A stretch of 27,513 bases of DNA. Source: Bacteroidota bacterium. GTDB taxonomy: Bacteria > Bacteroidota > Bacteroidia > Bacteroidales > GCA-2748055. The translations under genes were made by a program, and so were the position numbers. Below the pieces are notes generated by a model. It was not told the DNA's origin. It saw only the letters and a program-made list of their open reading frames with translations, and ran no database searches. Location: contig JAAEOI010000510.1 of the NCBI GenBank assembly GCA_024244665.1, forward strand, positions 1 to 27,513, given 5' to 3'. Of the stretch, positions 14,851-25,300 are shown piece after piece (the stretch's first letter is position 1; the number at the start of each line of letters is the position of its first letter).

Positions 14851-17496
14851 ATGAATACAATCATAGGAATATTATTGATTCACGCATTGATTTGCGCTGA
14901 TGATGTCCGAATGGGGGGGTCAACAACTGAAGAATTTTACGCATATCACACGAAATTAAGCCACACATCCACCGATTATTTTGGTAAGTATGCGGACCTG
15001 GTTGTTGTGCTGGGAGAGGGACGAAGACTGGAATTTACCCGGCAGACCAATTATACTCCCAGGTGGGTGACACCCTCGGGCATATTCATGATGGATGAAT
15101 TTTTTCCCGAACGTGATCCGGACTTCAATTTTGATTACAGCTATGTCAGGTTAATTGAGGAAGGTCCGGAGAAAATTGTGGTTCACAGGCGCTATGTCCC
15201 TGATATTGATTTATTGGAAGAAGCAAACAACCGGCTCAATCCTATGTTTATTGGGGGTTTTAGCAATGTGGTGCATGAGATATATACGATCTATCCCACG
15301 GGTAAAGTTGAGAGGAGTGTGAAGGATGCAAGGGGTACAAAATATTATACCTGGATAAAGGAGGATTTTGCCCATGAGCAAATACTGGAATTAAAAGATA
15401 AGGGCATCACTTATGGTCCTGTTAACTGGGGCAACAATGTGCGCGAATTACCAGGTCCGGTGGAGAAGAATCCTGTGAAAACCAGGAATGATCTGCCGGA
15501 GCCCTGCATCTCGTTCACCTTTAATGAAGGAGGCCGGGATTTCATGAACAAAGAATCGGAAGTATTATTCGGACGGAATGCCAAAAGAACCGCCAGGGGG
15601 CTGTGGCAGATTCCGGATCCGGTAGTTGATGGCATAAACAGGGAGATAGTTGGAGTAAGCGGACACGGAACTCTGTACAAGAAGGGTGTTTCCGGCACTG
15701 CCCTTGCCTTTGACGGTTATTATACAGGCATTCATTATGATACCGAACACGTGGAAACAAGGGGTGGCTTTTCTGTTGAAGCATGGCTGGCACCGGATAC
15801 CTATCCTTTCAACAAAGCTCCCCTGGTCCATCAATCCAGGCGCTTCGGCCAGGAGGGGTTTTATCTGGGCCTTGATCCTTATGGTAAGGTATTTATCACG
15901 GTAAACGGATCAACAGCCATCGTAAATGAAGCCATACCACTTTACCACTGGACACATATTGCAGCTACCATCGATGATCAAAAAGCCACGCTATATGTAA
16001 ATGCGGAAAAAGTGGCAGAAACAGTTTTCTCAGGAGAAGTGGATTTGAAAGGCTTACCCCTCTCAATAGGCATGAATACAGAAATGGAGTATTGTACCGA
16101 TCGTGTGCGCGGCTTTGAAAGGAATCTGCCTTTTATTTACGGTATAGAGGGGCTTCTGGATGAAATAAATGTGTACGGCAAGGTGCTGTCAGAAAATGAA
16201 CTGGATCATTGCTTCACCACCTTCCTCCCGCAAGACACCCGATCTGATCTCCGGAAAGCGGTTTTGCCGGGTGAGGACGGAGAGGCAGAGCATTTCGGAG
16301 CGACATGCAGGACCCTTGGCTATGATGAATTATGGGACAGGATGTGGCGGCTGACTGATAATTCTGACATTGTGGTTAAGTTCGATAATAGTCCGGCCAG
16401 TGTGGTTTACTGGCATGGAGCCAATTACGGTGCCGGATGGGTAACGGATAATAATCGCTGGATGGCCGATCAGAGTTCAGAGATCGGTGGTAAATACGGA
16501 TGTTCGGAGCATATGGCAGATAAACAGTGCAGACACAGCTATGCCAGGGTAATTGAAAACAATGAAGCCCGGGTTGTGATTCACTGGCGGCACCCCTGTG
16601 TGGATATCAGTTATCGTTTGAATCACAGGCGAAACTGGGCCGATGAGTATCATACCATTTATCCCGACGGGACAGCTGTAAGGAAGGTGGTTTTTAATAA
16701 TACTTTTTCTCCCGGCTTTCAGGATATCCAGTTTTTCTCCAATCCCGGAGAAACTGCACTGGATGTGATGCATCTGAATGCCCTGACCGTTGCCAACACC
16801 AGAGGTGAGATACAGGAACTGAACTGGCGGAAACCAGATCAGGTTCCGGAGCAGCCTCTGGAAGATGCTACCATTGAATGGTTGAACTCCCGGTCGGAGT
16901 ACAAGGTCTTTGCTGTGTTCCCGGGACCAGGAATGAATCCCTGGGGTGGTCAGGAACAATCGGCGTATACAGATGATCCTTTTGCGGGTCCCTGGAACCA
17001 TTGGCCGGTGGGGCTGGCACCTTCGGACGGACGCTATGCAGTGGCACATGACCGGGTGACTCATTTCGCCATTGCGGCACATGATAATTTACCAAAAATG
17101 GGCAGCGTAATGCTTTATGGTTTCACCAATGAAAAAATAGACGCGGTCATCCCGGTGGCCCGTGCATGGAAAACCCCGCCACAATTAGGGAGGGTCCGTG
17201 GGGTCGAATACCTGGGATTCAATACAGATGAAAAGGCCTTCGAATTTCAAGCTGATGGAACAGATGAAGTAAGTTTCACGATAGAAGCTGATCCGGAATC
17301 ACCCCTGTCGAATCCGTGTTTTATATTTTACAACAACAGCTGCGTCGATCCTGTGGTGAAGCTGAATGGTAAAATGCTCAATGAAGGCCAGGATGTGCGA
17401 ACAGCAAAGGCCTATGATACAAATGGCAGTCGAAAAACCATTATATGGATGGACTATGAATCTGAAATTGAAACGGATGTGACTGTCATATTTTAA
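14851..17496 (+). CDS. Secreted protein with a LamG domain between two homologous modules, family not recognised
   Basis: An 881-residue protein starting 9 bases after the GH2 fusion, with a short signal peptide (cleavage near residue 16, after L-I-C-A). Residues about 220-455 are a LamG/concanavalin A-like jelly-roll (A-L-A-F-D-G-x-Y, F-S-V-E-A-W, W-T-H-I-A-A-T, G-L-L-D-E-I-N-V-Y). The flanks resemble each other: Y-V-R-L-I-E...V-V-H-R-R in the N-half matches Y-A-R-V-I-E...V-I-H-W-R in the C-half; W72-V-T matches W530-V-T; and H-E-I-Y-T-I-Y-P-T-G (TIYP at 146) matches D-E-Y-H-T-I-Y-P-D-G (TIYP at 602). Spacing W to T is 74 and 72 residues, so the halves are a duplication offset by about 457 residues. 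I know no CAZy family with this layout. Conserved Arg, His, Tyr and Asp in both halves would suit a uronide-binding or lyase site, which is inference. By context it serves the same glycan pathway. Confidence 0.7.
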   Translation: MNTIIGILLIHALICADDVRMGGSTTEEFYAYHTKLSHTSTDYFGKYADLVVVLGEGRRLEFTRQTNYTPRWVTPSGIFMMDEFFPERDPDFNFDYSYVRLIEEGPEKIVVHRRYVPDIDLLEEANNRLNPMFIGGFSNVVHEIYTIYPTGKVERSVKDARGTKYYTWIKEDFAHEQILELKDKGITYGPVNWGNNVRELPGPVEKNPVKTRNDLPEPCISFTFNEGGRDFMNKESEVLFGRNAKRTARGLWQIPDPVVDGINREIVGVSGHGTLYKKGVSGTALAFDGYYTGIHYDTEHVETRGGFSVEAWLAPDTYPFNKAPLVHQSRRFGQEGFYLGLDPYGKVFITVNGSTAIVNEAIPLYHWTHIAATIDDQKATLYVNAEKVAETVFSGEVDLKGLPLSIGMNTEMEYCTDRVRGFERNLPFIYGIEGLLDEINVYGKVLSENELDHCFTTFLPQDTRSDLRKAVLPGEDGEAEHFGATCRTLGYDELWDRMWRLTDNSDIVVKFDNSPASVVYWHGANYGAGWVTDNNRWMADQSSEIGGKYGCSEHMADKQCRHSYARVIENNEARVVIHWRHPCVDISYRLNHRRNWADEYHTIYPDGTAVRKVVFNNTFSPGFQDIQFFSNPGETALDVMHLNALTVANTRGEIQELNWRKPDQVPEQPLEDATIEWLNSRSEYKVFAVFPGPGMNPWGGQEQSAYTDDPFAGPWNHWPVGLAPSDGRYAVAHDRVTHFAIAAHDNLPKMGSVMLYGFTNEKIDAVIPVARAWKTPPQLGRVRGVEYLGFNTDEKAFEFQADGTDEVSFTIEADPESPLSNPCFIFYNNSCVDPVVKLNGKMLNEGQDVRTAKAYDTNGSRKTIIWMDYESEIETDVTVIF

Positions 17497-17533
17497 AAGG
17501 AAAACAGAAATAATTAGCATATCTTGGTGTGAA

Positions 17534-18841
17534 ATGAACCCTCATTTCTTTATAAAAATACGAGCACTGATCCTACTGCTGGGTTTGCTTCTATTCTCCT
17601 GTCAGCCAGATAGTAAAACTTCCCCAACAGGCTCTGAATATCTTTTTGCCCTGTTTGAGGACCTTCCGGAGATAAAGGAGCTGCCCGATCCCTACGTGAT
17701 GAACGATGGCAAAAGGGTCAAAAACAAAGAGGACTGGTTGGAGCACCGGGAGTATTTGAAAAAGCTGCTGGCGCACTACCAGTATGGGGAAATGCCTTCA
17801 CGGCCCGACAATGTTGAGGTGAAGGTCGATTCGGTCCGCGAGGCTTATGAGGGGAAAGCCATCATTGAAAATATGCATTTCTCATGGAGCAGGAACAGTG
17901 TATCTCACAGCTTTCGGGTCGGACTGCTAAGGCCAAAAAGGGGAGGGAAGTTCCCGGTCATCATTAAGAACGACCTGTTCAGGTTCTCCTACAATGATAT
18001 CTTAAATGCAGACGCCAGAGCACGTTTTAAAGAGTCTCGAAGAATTGAGGATCAGGACTATCCGGCGTTTGAAGAGGCCATTTCCCGCGGGTATGCGGTT
18101 TGCAAATTTATAAGAACGGATGTGGCCTCCGATGACCGGAACAGCAGTCTGTCGGGTCCCCTTTTCAGGATGTACCCCGAATACGATTGGGCGGCGATTG
18201 CTGCCTGGGCCTGGGCCTACCAGCTGATCATCGACTATTTTGAAACCCTGGATTATATTGATATGGGAAAAATTGCGGCAACGGGCCATTCCCGGGGAGG
18301 GAAAACGGCCCTTTGCGCCGGTATATATGAGGATCGTATCACCCTTACAGCCCCTAATTCATCAGGGAGCGGGGGCACAGCCACGTACCGCTTTTTCCAG
18401 GAAGGACAAAGAAAGCAACTGCTAGGATTTCCCCATAAGCAGCAATTCCCGCACTGGTGGGCGCACAGGTATTTTAAATTTGCTGATAATGAGGACCGCA
18501 TGCCTTTTGATTCCCATTTCAATAAGATGCTCATTGCTCCCCGGGCTTTGTTCAACACGCATGCACGTCACGATTACTGGGCCAATCCCTATGGAACGCA
18601 GCTGACTTTTGAGGCTGCTCAATCCATATTCGACCTTTATGGCGTGCCCGGGAATAACGGGATACACTGGCGCGATGGTGAACATAACCAGGCCCATATT
18701 GATTGGCTTGCCCTGCTGGATTTTTGCGATAAGATCTTTTTTGACAGTGACGAAATACTGGAATTCAAGGCCCCGCCCGATTCCATCTATCCGGAGACAA
18801 GACCTGATGATTTTAACGACTGGGAACTGCCGGTTTTTTAA
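17534..18841 (+). CDS. CE15/CE19-like carbohydrate esterase lipoprotein
   Basis: A 435-residue alpha/beta hydrolase. The N-terminus has a lipoprotein signal with the cysteine at residue 23 (L-L-L-F-S-C). The nucleophile elbow is G-H-S253-R-G-G-K-T-A-L, followed by D-R-I-T-L-T-A-P-N-S-S-G-S-G-G, and the likely catalytic His is H384 in D-G-E-H-N-Q-A-H-I-D-W. The G-x-S-R-x-G-K-x-A and N-x-S-G-x-G-G combination is typical of bacterial CE15 glucuronoyl esterases and the related CE19 pectin methylesterases (founder BT1017 of the RG-II locus, as I recall). It probably removes an ester, methyl or aryl/alkyl, from a uronic acid and so exposes the chain to the neighbouring glycosidases. A 37-base gap without a terminator separates it from the LamG gene. 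I cannot choose between CE15 and CE19 from motifs alone. Confidence 0.78.
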   Translation: MNPHFFIKIRALILLLGLLLFSCQPDSKTSPTGSEYLFALFEDLPEIKELPDPYVMNDGKRVKNKEDWLEHREYLKKLLAHYQYGEMPSRPDNVEVKVDSVREAYEGKAIIENMHFSWSRNSVSHSFRVGLLRPKRGGKFPVIIKNDLFRFSYNDILNADARARFKESRRIEDQDYPAFEEAISRGYAVCKFIRTDVASDDRNSSLSGPLFRMYPEYDWAAIAAWAWAYQLIIDYFETLDYIDMGKIAATGHSRGGKTALCAGIYEDRITLTAPNSSGSGGTATYRFFQEGQRKQLLGFPHKQQFPHWWAHRYFKFADNEDRMPFDSHFNKMLIAPRALFNTHARHDYWANPYGTQLTFEAAQSIFDLYGVPGNNGIHWRDGEHNQAHIDWLALLDFCDKIFFDSDEILEFKAPPDSIYPETRPDDFNDWELPVF

Positions 18842-18851
18842 TAGAAAGCAT

Positions 18852-21242
18852 ATGAGAAGCACAAGGATAGTACTACTTATTGCCCTGGTGGCAGTATTTT
18901 CCTGCAACAGGCAGGAAGCAATCAGCGAGAAACTATGGTATACATCCCCGGCGGAGGATTGGTTCTCGGCTCTGCCGCTGGGCAACGGCAGACTGGGCGC
19001 CATGGTCTTCGGATCACTGGAAGAGGAGCATATACAGATGAACGAGGAAAGTCTCTGGGCGGGTTGTCCCGAAGATCCCTATCCCGAAGATGTGAAAGAG
19101 CATTACCAGAAGTTCCGGGAGCTGAACTTAAGGGGAGAATATAGCAGGGCACTTGAATATGCCATGGATAACCTTGCCATCTCGCCAACTTCAATCCGCT
19201 CGTATACACCGCTGGGTGATCTCTTCATTAAGCTGAATCACACAGATACCGGTAGTTACAGGAGAGAACTGGACCTGGAGACCGGAATCCATACGGTGGA
19301 ATATGAAATCGACGGGAAAAAATTCCGGCGTGAGGCGTTTATCTCTGACAAATACAACGCCATGTTTTTCCATTTTTCTTCTCCTGACGGGGAAAAAATG
19401 GAGGCGGCCATCAGGTATGAAAGAGAGAAGGACATTGAGCAATATGTGGATGATAAGAATGTCCTCTGTATCGACGGCCAGCTCTTCGATGATCCGGAAG
19501 GATATGATGACAACGCGGGAGGATCTGGTGAGGGCGGGTATCACATGAAATTTGCCTCCCGGCTTGCTGTGAACATGAATGATGGTGAGCTAATTGCAAA
19601 GAATAATCAGTTGCTGCTGGAAGGCACCGTGGAGTTCACTGTAATTGTCAGCGCAGCAACGGATTACAATCCCGGCTTAATGAACTTTGACCGGAGTATA
19701 GATGCCCGGCAAAATGCATCTGCCATATTGGAGGCGGCCCTGGCAGAGCCCTACGAAAAGATCAAAAGGGATCATATCAGCGCCCATTCTGAAGTATATA
19801 ATCGCGTGGATTTTTGCATCACTGAGCTTGAGCTGGATGATATTCCAACCAATGAGCGGATAGAAAGGTTGAAAGAGAATGAAGGAGGGACGGATAATTA
19901 TCTTACACAGGTATTTTTTCAATATGGCCGCTACCTGCTCATGGGCAGTTCCGGTGGAAGGGCCACCCTGCCGGCTAACCTGCAGGGGATCTGGAATAAG
20001 GATATGTGGGCCGCCTGGGAAGCTGATTACCACCTGAACATAAACCTGCAGATGAACTACTGGCCGGCCGATGTGTGCAATTTATCGGATGCCTTTGAGC
20101 CATTGTCCAATTATGTATACAGGCTTGCCGGGAAGGGGAATGCAACAGCAAATAAGTTTATTGATTCGGACGGATGGATGGCACATCATGCAACAAACCC
20201 CTTTGGAAGGACTACCCCCTCTGGATCCAACCCGTCTTCTCAGGTGAATAACGGTTACTGTTTTCCACTGGCCGGTGCCTGGATGAGCCTTTCACTATGG
20301 AGGCACTACCAGTTCATCCAGGACAAACACTACCTTGAAGAAACAGTCTACCCTGTAATTCAGGGAGCTTCACAGTTCATCCTCGACTTCCTGGTGGAGA
20401 ATGAAAAAGGTGAACTGGTAACCGCACCTTCCTATTCACCCGAAAATTCATATTTCGATCCTGAAACAGGCCAATCCATCAGGAACACCGTAGCGGCTAC
20501 TGTTGATATTCAAATCATTAATGAGATATTCCAGGCATGTCTGGATGCTGAAAAATTACTGGGGAAGAATGAATTAACAGAATCCATAAATGATGCGCTT
20601 GCCAGGCTTCCTGAAATAAAGATCGGGGCCGACGGGACAATCCAGGAGTGGTATGAAGATTATGAGGAGGTAAATCCGGCACACAGGCATGTCTCCCATC
20701 TATTCGGATTTCATCCGGCCGGACAGATTACTCCTTCCACCCCTGATCTTTACCAGGCGGCACTCAGGACCCTGGAGAAAAGGCTTTCATCGGGCGGGGG
20801 ACAGACCGGCTGGAGCCGGGCATGGGTTATAAATTTCTATGCACGCTTCTTCCAGGGGAATGAATGCAATGGGCATATTAATGCTTTAATCACACAGCTG
20901 GCCGCTCCCAACCTGTTTGACCTGCACCCGCCACATATTTTTCAGATCGACGGTAACCTGGGAGCTACGGCCGGTATTGCGGAGATGCTGATTCAATCGC
21001 ATGAGGGAAACACCATCAGATTGCTTCCGGCATTGCCCGATGCCTGGAAGGAAGGTCATGTAAATGGATTGAAGGCAAGAGGTGATTATATCGTGGATAT
21101 GGCCTGGAAAGACGGAAAGCTGCAAAGTGCAAGAATCACATCGAATAAAGGCGGTACTCCTGATTTGGTTTACGAGGATAAAACCTTTACGCCCGGCTTA
21201 AAGCCCGGTGAAGAGTTTATAATTGATATTAACAAACTATGA
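18852..21242 (+). CDS. GH95 alpha-L-fucosidase (or alpha-L-galactosidase) lipoprotein
   Basis: The ATG at 18852, ten bases after the esterase stop, gives a 796-residue protein with a lipoprotein signal (V-A-V-F-S-C, cysteine at residue 18). The frame is open for 81 codons upstream, inside the esterase, but without a secretion signal. The GH95 pattern is complete: W-x-x-A-L-P-L-G-N-G-R-L-G-A-M near the N-terminus, M-N-E-E-S-L-W-A-G, P-A-N-L-Q-G-I-W-N, then H394-L-N396-I-N398-L-Q-M-N-Y-W, S-P-E531-N and F-Q-I-D700-G-N-L-G. These match His419, Asn421, Asn423, Glu566 and Asp766 of the Bifidobacterium 1,2-alpha-L-fucosidase AfcA, which inverts configuration using Glu as acid and Asn-activated water. 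Keeping His at the 419 position, where an L-galactose-preferring relative has Thr, favours L-fucose. Its stop overlaps the next ATG. Confidence 0.9.
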   Translation: MRSTRIVLLIALVAVFSCNRQEAISEKLWYTSPAEDWFSALPLGNGRLGAMVFGSLEEEHIQMNEESLWAGCPEDPYPEDVKEHYQKFRELNLRGEYSRALEYAMDNLAISPTSIRSYTPLGDLFIKLNHTDTGSYRRELDLETGIHTVEYEIDGKKFRREAFISDKYNAMFFHFSSPDGEKMEAAIRYEREKDIEQYVDDKNVLCIDGQLFDDPEGYDDNAGGSGEGGYHMKFASRLAVNMNDGELIAKNNQLLLEGTVEFTVIVSAATDYNPGLMNFDRSIDARQNASAILEAALAEPYEKIKRDHISAHSEVYNRVDFCITELELDDIPTNERIERLKENEGGTDNYLTQVFFQYGRYLLMGSSGGRATLPANLQGIWNKDMWAAWEADYHLNINLQMNYWPADVCNLSDAFEPLSNYVYRLAGKGNATANKFIDSDGWMAHHATNPFGRTTPSGSNPSSQVNNGYCFPLAGAWMSLSLWRHYQFIQDKHYLEETVYPVIQGASQFILDFLVENEKGELVTAPSYSPENSYFDPETGQSIRNTVAATVDIQIINEIFQACLDAEKLLGKNELTESINDALARLPEIKIGADGTIQEWYEDYEEVNPAHRHVSHLFGFHPAGQITPSTPDLYQAALRTLEKRLSSGGGQTGWSRAWVINFYARFFQGNECNGHINALITQLAAPNLFDLHPPHIFQIDGNLGATAGIAEMLIQSHEGNTIRLLPALPDAWKEGHVNGLKARGDYIVDMAWKDGKLQSARITSNKGGTPDLVYEDKTFTPGLKPGEEFIIDINKL

Positions 21243-22348
21243 AGAGATTAAATGTTTCATTCTTTCCTTTTTGCCTGCTTGTTATATGCATAGCCACCGG
21301 CGGCTGCCGGCAGGGAACAATAAGTGAAAATCCGGCGCCAGTGGATGAAAAAACCCTGGCGGAGTGGTCAGCACCCTACCGGAACTGGCACTACTATCCA
21401 GACCTGGTGATTCCTGATAAACCGGATATTTCAGGAATAGAAGGTGTGAAAATGACAGATGTGCCCACCGTGTTTCAGGTAAAGGGATCGGATAGCTGGC
21501 TGATGACCTATATCGGCTTCGACGGTGCCGGCTACCAGTCTTTTGTGGCCGAAAGCGAGGACCTTGTCCGGTGGGATAATCACCGGCTTGCCATGGGCTA
21601 CGGACCCGAGGGTGAATTCGATCATGGAGGGGTGGTGCTGGGAGCTTTTCTTTATAAAGATTATGATATCAAAGCCCCCCGCATACTGAAGAAAAAGAGG
21701 GGTAACTACTATTCCCTGTACGGATCCTATCCCCGCCAGGGAGGCTATGAATTGCGTCCCGGGTATGAGGGAATCGCCAGGAGCAGCGATGGGATTTCAT
21801 GGGAGAGGGCAAAGGACGAACCCATTCTTTCGGTACATCAGGAGGATTGCGGAAGCTGGGAAAAAGACTGTATTTATCAGCCCTGGCTGCTCGAATACAA
21901 GGGGAGATACTATAATTTTTATAATGCGGCCGACGGTCATATAGAACAAAGCGGCCTGGCCCTTTCTCATAACCTGCTTGACTGGAGCAGGTATGAACAC
22001 AATCCTGTAATCCCCAATGGTCCGGAAGGCAGTTATAATGAGAAGTTCTCCTCCGATCCGAAGGTTTTTCGGGACGGGGATCACTGGGTAAGTTTCTTCT
22101 TCGGGGTGGGCCGTAAAGGTGCCCATATCATGGTGGCTTTTTCAAGGGATTTGTATCACTGGACTGTGGATCCTGAACCCATTTATAAGGCGGGAGGTAA
22201 TCCTTCGGGCATTGACAGCAGGTATGCTCACAAGATCTCACTTGTATGGAATTCTGCAAACGAAACCTACTACATGTACTATTGTGCAGTGGATAAAGAG
22301 GGCACAAGAGGTATCGGATTGATAACAAGTAAACCCATAGATGAATAA
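21239..22348 (+). CDS. GH43/GH130-like five-bladed propeller lipoprotein, putative glycosidase
   Basis: A 369-residue protein coupled to the GH95 gene by ATGA. The N-terminus is a hydrophobic signal ending A-T-G-G-C23, a likely though imperfect lipobox. The rest has the blade-like repeats of clan GH-F and GH130-type enzymes: D74-V-P-T-V-F-Q-V, D143-I-K-A-P-R-I followed by G-N-Y-Y-S-L-Y-G-S, S-S-D-G-I-S-W-E-R, Y-Q-P-W-L-L-E-Y-K-G-R-Y-Y-N-F-Y, and D-P-K-V-F-R-D-G-D-H-W-V. D74 and D143 are candidates for the base and pKa-modulating aspartates, with a Glu or Asp from the central segment as acid. The D-P-K-V start of a late blade also recalls GH130. Exact family and sugar (arabinofuranose, galactose or xylose) cannot be decided from the sequence. 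Length is normal for a single-domain enzyme. Confidence 0.65.
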   Translation: MKRLNVSFFPFCLLVICIATGGCRQGTISENPAPVDEKTLAEWSAPYRNWHYYPDLVIPDKPDISGIEGVKMTDVPTVFQVKGSDSWLMTYIGFDGAGYQSFVAESEDLVRWDNHRLAMGYGPEGEFDHGGVVLGAFLYKDYDIKAPRILKKKRGNYYSLYGSYPRQGGYELRPGYEGIARSSDGISWERAKDEPILSVHQEDCGSWEKDCIYQPWLLEYKGRYYNFYNAADGHIEQSGLALSHNLLDWSRYEHNPVIPNGPEGSYNEKFSSDPKVFRDGDHWVSFFFGVGRKGAHIMVAFSRDLYHWTVDPEPIYKAGGNPSGIDSRYAHKISLVWNSANETYYMYYCAVDKEGTRGIGLITSKPIDE

Positions 22349-25300
22349 CAAATTATTTTCAACCAATTATACTAAGGCCATGATGCTATTGAGCAATTCA
22401 AACAGATTTATGCAAGGTCGTTTTCCAATTCTGAGACTTATGATAACGGGATTGTTGTTGTGTAATCTAATCCAGCCTGTATCAGGACAGGAAAAATATG
22501 AAAACATGTATAGTGGTCAGCGCCCATACGAACTCGATTGGGCAGGCAGGTATGAAGATGACCATATGCCCTTCATTGATTTTGAAAAGGAAGAGGCATG
22601 GACCGTTGAATCAACAGATGGCTCTGCTTCAATACATCGCTCAAACGAAGAGATTATCTGGGACGATTACACCTATAAAGTTGCCTACAGGTCAAACAGT
22701 CTGGATGCAAGTTTTGTAGTACGTCCACCTAAAGCTCTCAAAATCCCCGAAGCATTTACAGCTTTGAATGTGTGGGTGTTTGGCAATTATTGGATATGGA
22801 ATGATCACGCACGGAAAACACCCATCTCGAAACTCACTATCCTTTTGGAGACAAATGGCGGTGAATCTTTTGAAATTCCTTTTCAAAGAGATTTAGATTT
22901 TGGAAGATGGTATCTTATGCATATAAGACTGACAGCCAAACAACAAAAAGCATTTGCAGATGGAGGCGTATTTAGGGGATTCAAATTCACCAATTGTGAT
23001 CCAGATAAAGATAAAGCCCTCTTTTTTGACAATCTCTCTTTTTTTGCAGAGGACCTGACAACTCCACTTGAATACGACATTTTACCCCGTCCTGGAGTCG
23101 ATTTGGCAAAGGGTCAGGACCTGGGTGTTCATACTGGTGAAGAACGTCTCCCTTTCCCAACCAGAGAGGAGACCATTTTACCCGAAAATGTGAGTAAAAA
23201 CTTTGCGACAAATGTATATCGCGATGGAGACACATATATTCTTCGCTACAGTGGCGATGATGGCGAACTGGAATACCGGTACAAGCCCGGGAAGGGAGAT
23301 TTAAGCGATATTACAGCCCAGTGGATGGACGGGGAATCAGAGGCTTTGAGACCCATGGATAATGGTGGAATTAAATTAAAGCTGGACAATGAAGTTGACA
23401 GTATAATTACAGAAAGGTTTGGAAATTTCAGACCCAACAGAGAAACTGTTAAAGACCCCGATAACTTTGAATTGATCGACTGTAAAATCTCAGGAAAAAC
23501 TCTTGTGGCTAAGTGGAAAGTTAGCTCTGACGATCAAAGTACAGAAGTAGAATATACATTTCGCATATGGCAAAAATCCCTTGTATGCGATGTGAAAAGT
23601 TTAGGGGGAGAAGTCGGGAAAATATCACTTGGTAAAGTAAGTGATGCGGTAAATCCCGAATTATTAGGTGTGCCTTATTTGATAGGACCCAGGGTCCTGA
23701 AAACGGGCACCGAGAATAATCCCTTGTTCATGAGCTCATTGGTTGATTATTATCGTACAGCTTCTTCAGGATTATATTTTAGCGGAGACGAGGAGGATGG
23801 AGTTTATTGTAACGGAGGTGTTTATTATGCACCCAAGACAAATGGAATAAGGAACGATTGTTACGAAAGGTTCTTCCTGACACTCTCCCCCCGTTTCGAG
23901 GAGACTCTTCCTGCCATTCCCAATCCAAAGGCGATTACCCGTGAAGATGCGGCCAATCACATGGTGTGTTATTATGCCGTATTTGACAGGGACGAAGATT
24001 ACCGGTACTGGAAAAATGCTGCCCGGTACGGGATCAACAAGGTGGTGATGCTGGACTGGGAAGTTTGCTGGAGGGATGACGCGGAAAGTTTCACGTTCCG
24101 TTCCAGTGCAGCACCCGGTAAAGGAGGTAACGAGGATCTGGCGGAATATGTTTCTAAGGTCCAGGACCTGGGCCTGCGTTATGCGCTCTATAATAATTTT
24201 GTGGACTATGCGCCCGTAAACGCTTTATGGGACGAAGATATGGTGATTCGTTTACCCAATGGAGGATGGCAACAGGCCTGGTTTCGTACTTACTCGGCAA
24301 AGCCAGCAAAAGCAGTTAAATATTCACGTTTGATAAGCAAAGATGCCAAGCATAAATTTAATCCAACAGCGGGAGGCCCGGATGTGCATACAGCTGTCAG
24401 TCCTTACTCACGGGTGGACTTTGATGCTCGTATGCCGGGTGCCGGAACCATGATGACCCAGTTTTATTCTTACGGGCAACTTCTGCTTGAGCAACAGCAG
24501 ATATGGGAAGGACCCACATACAGTGAATGCCACAGCGGGTATTACTACAGTGGCCTTACCACTGGTAGTGGAGCATGCGACGGAGGCAAGTATGATAACA
24601 AATACTGGCTGGTGGATTTCTATTTACGAAAAATGCAGCCCATCAGTGCCCACTGGAGCCTTGGAATGGGAGAACGAAATGATGAAGGTGCCGATCGCTA
24701 TTTTGCCAGAACCATAGCTTATGGAATGCCGGGAGGGTACCTGGGGGGATGGCGAACGCCTTTTGACCTGTACTCAGTGAGAAGCTATTTTATGATTCAG
24801 TCATTGCAATCATATTATGCCAATGCATTGATCAAAAGTATCAGGTATGCAAATGATAAGGGAGAATTGCTGGATGTCTCGGCTGCTATCGCTGAAGGAG
24901 CCCACGCCAGGTCGCAATTAAAGCTGGAATATGATAACGGACTGGAAGTCTGGGTGAATGGAAGCAAAGAAGAGGCCTGGGAAACCCCCCATGCAGAGTT
25001 GCCACCATCGGGCTATTATGCTAAAATGCCCAAAGGCGAGCTGGAAGTATTCAGTGCTCTGAAGAATGGGAAGCGAGCCGACTTTGTTACCTCTCCTGCT
25101 TATGATTTTTTGGATGGACGCGGCCAGTGGATTGAAACTCCCCGGGGAGGTAGCGACGGACAGCTGATCGTACTGAAGAAGAACGATGGCTCTCTTGAAG
25201 TTATTCCCTATGGAGCAGAGAAGTTTGCAGTTGCTCTGGCAAAGAAAGCAGCGAGTATGGTGGCACTTGATGAAGATTACCAGGTGATTGGTGAAGCGCA

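Noticed and set aside
16477..17082. 201-codon antisense frame in the LamG gene; similar long antisense frames at 7274-7891 and 18422-19003
   Set aside because: Shadows of strongly supported sense genes; their translations show no signal peptides, domains or sensible composition.
18609..18851. 81-codon N-terminal extension of the GH95 frame
   Set aside because: It lies in another frame inside the esterase gene; the ATG at 18852 directly gives a lipoprotein signal and normal GH95 length.
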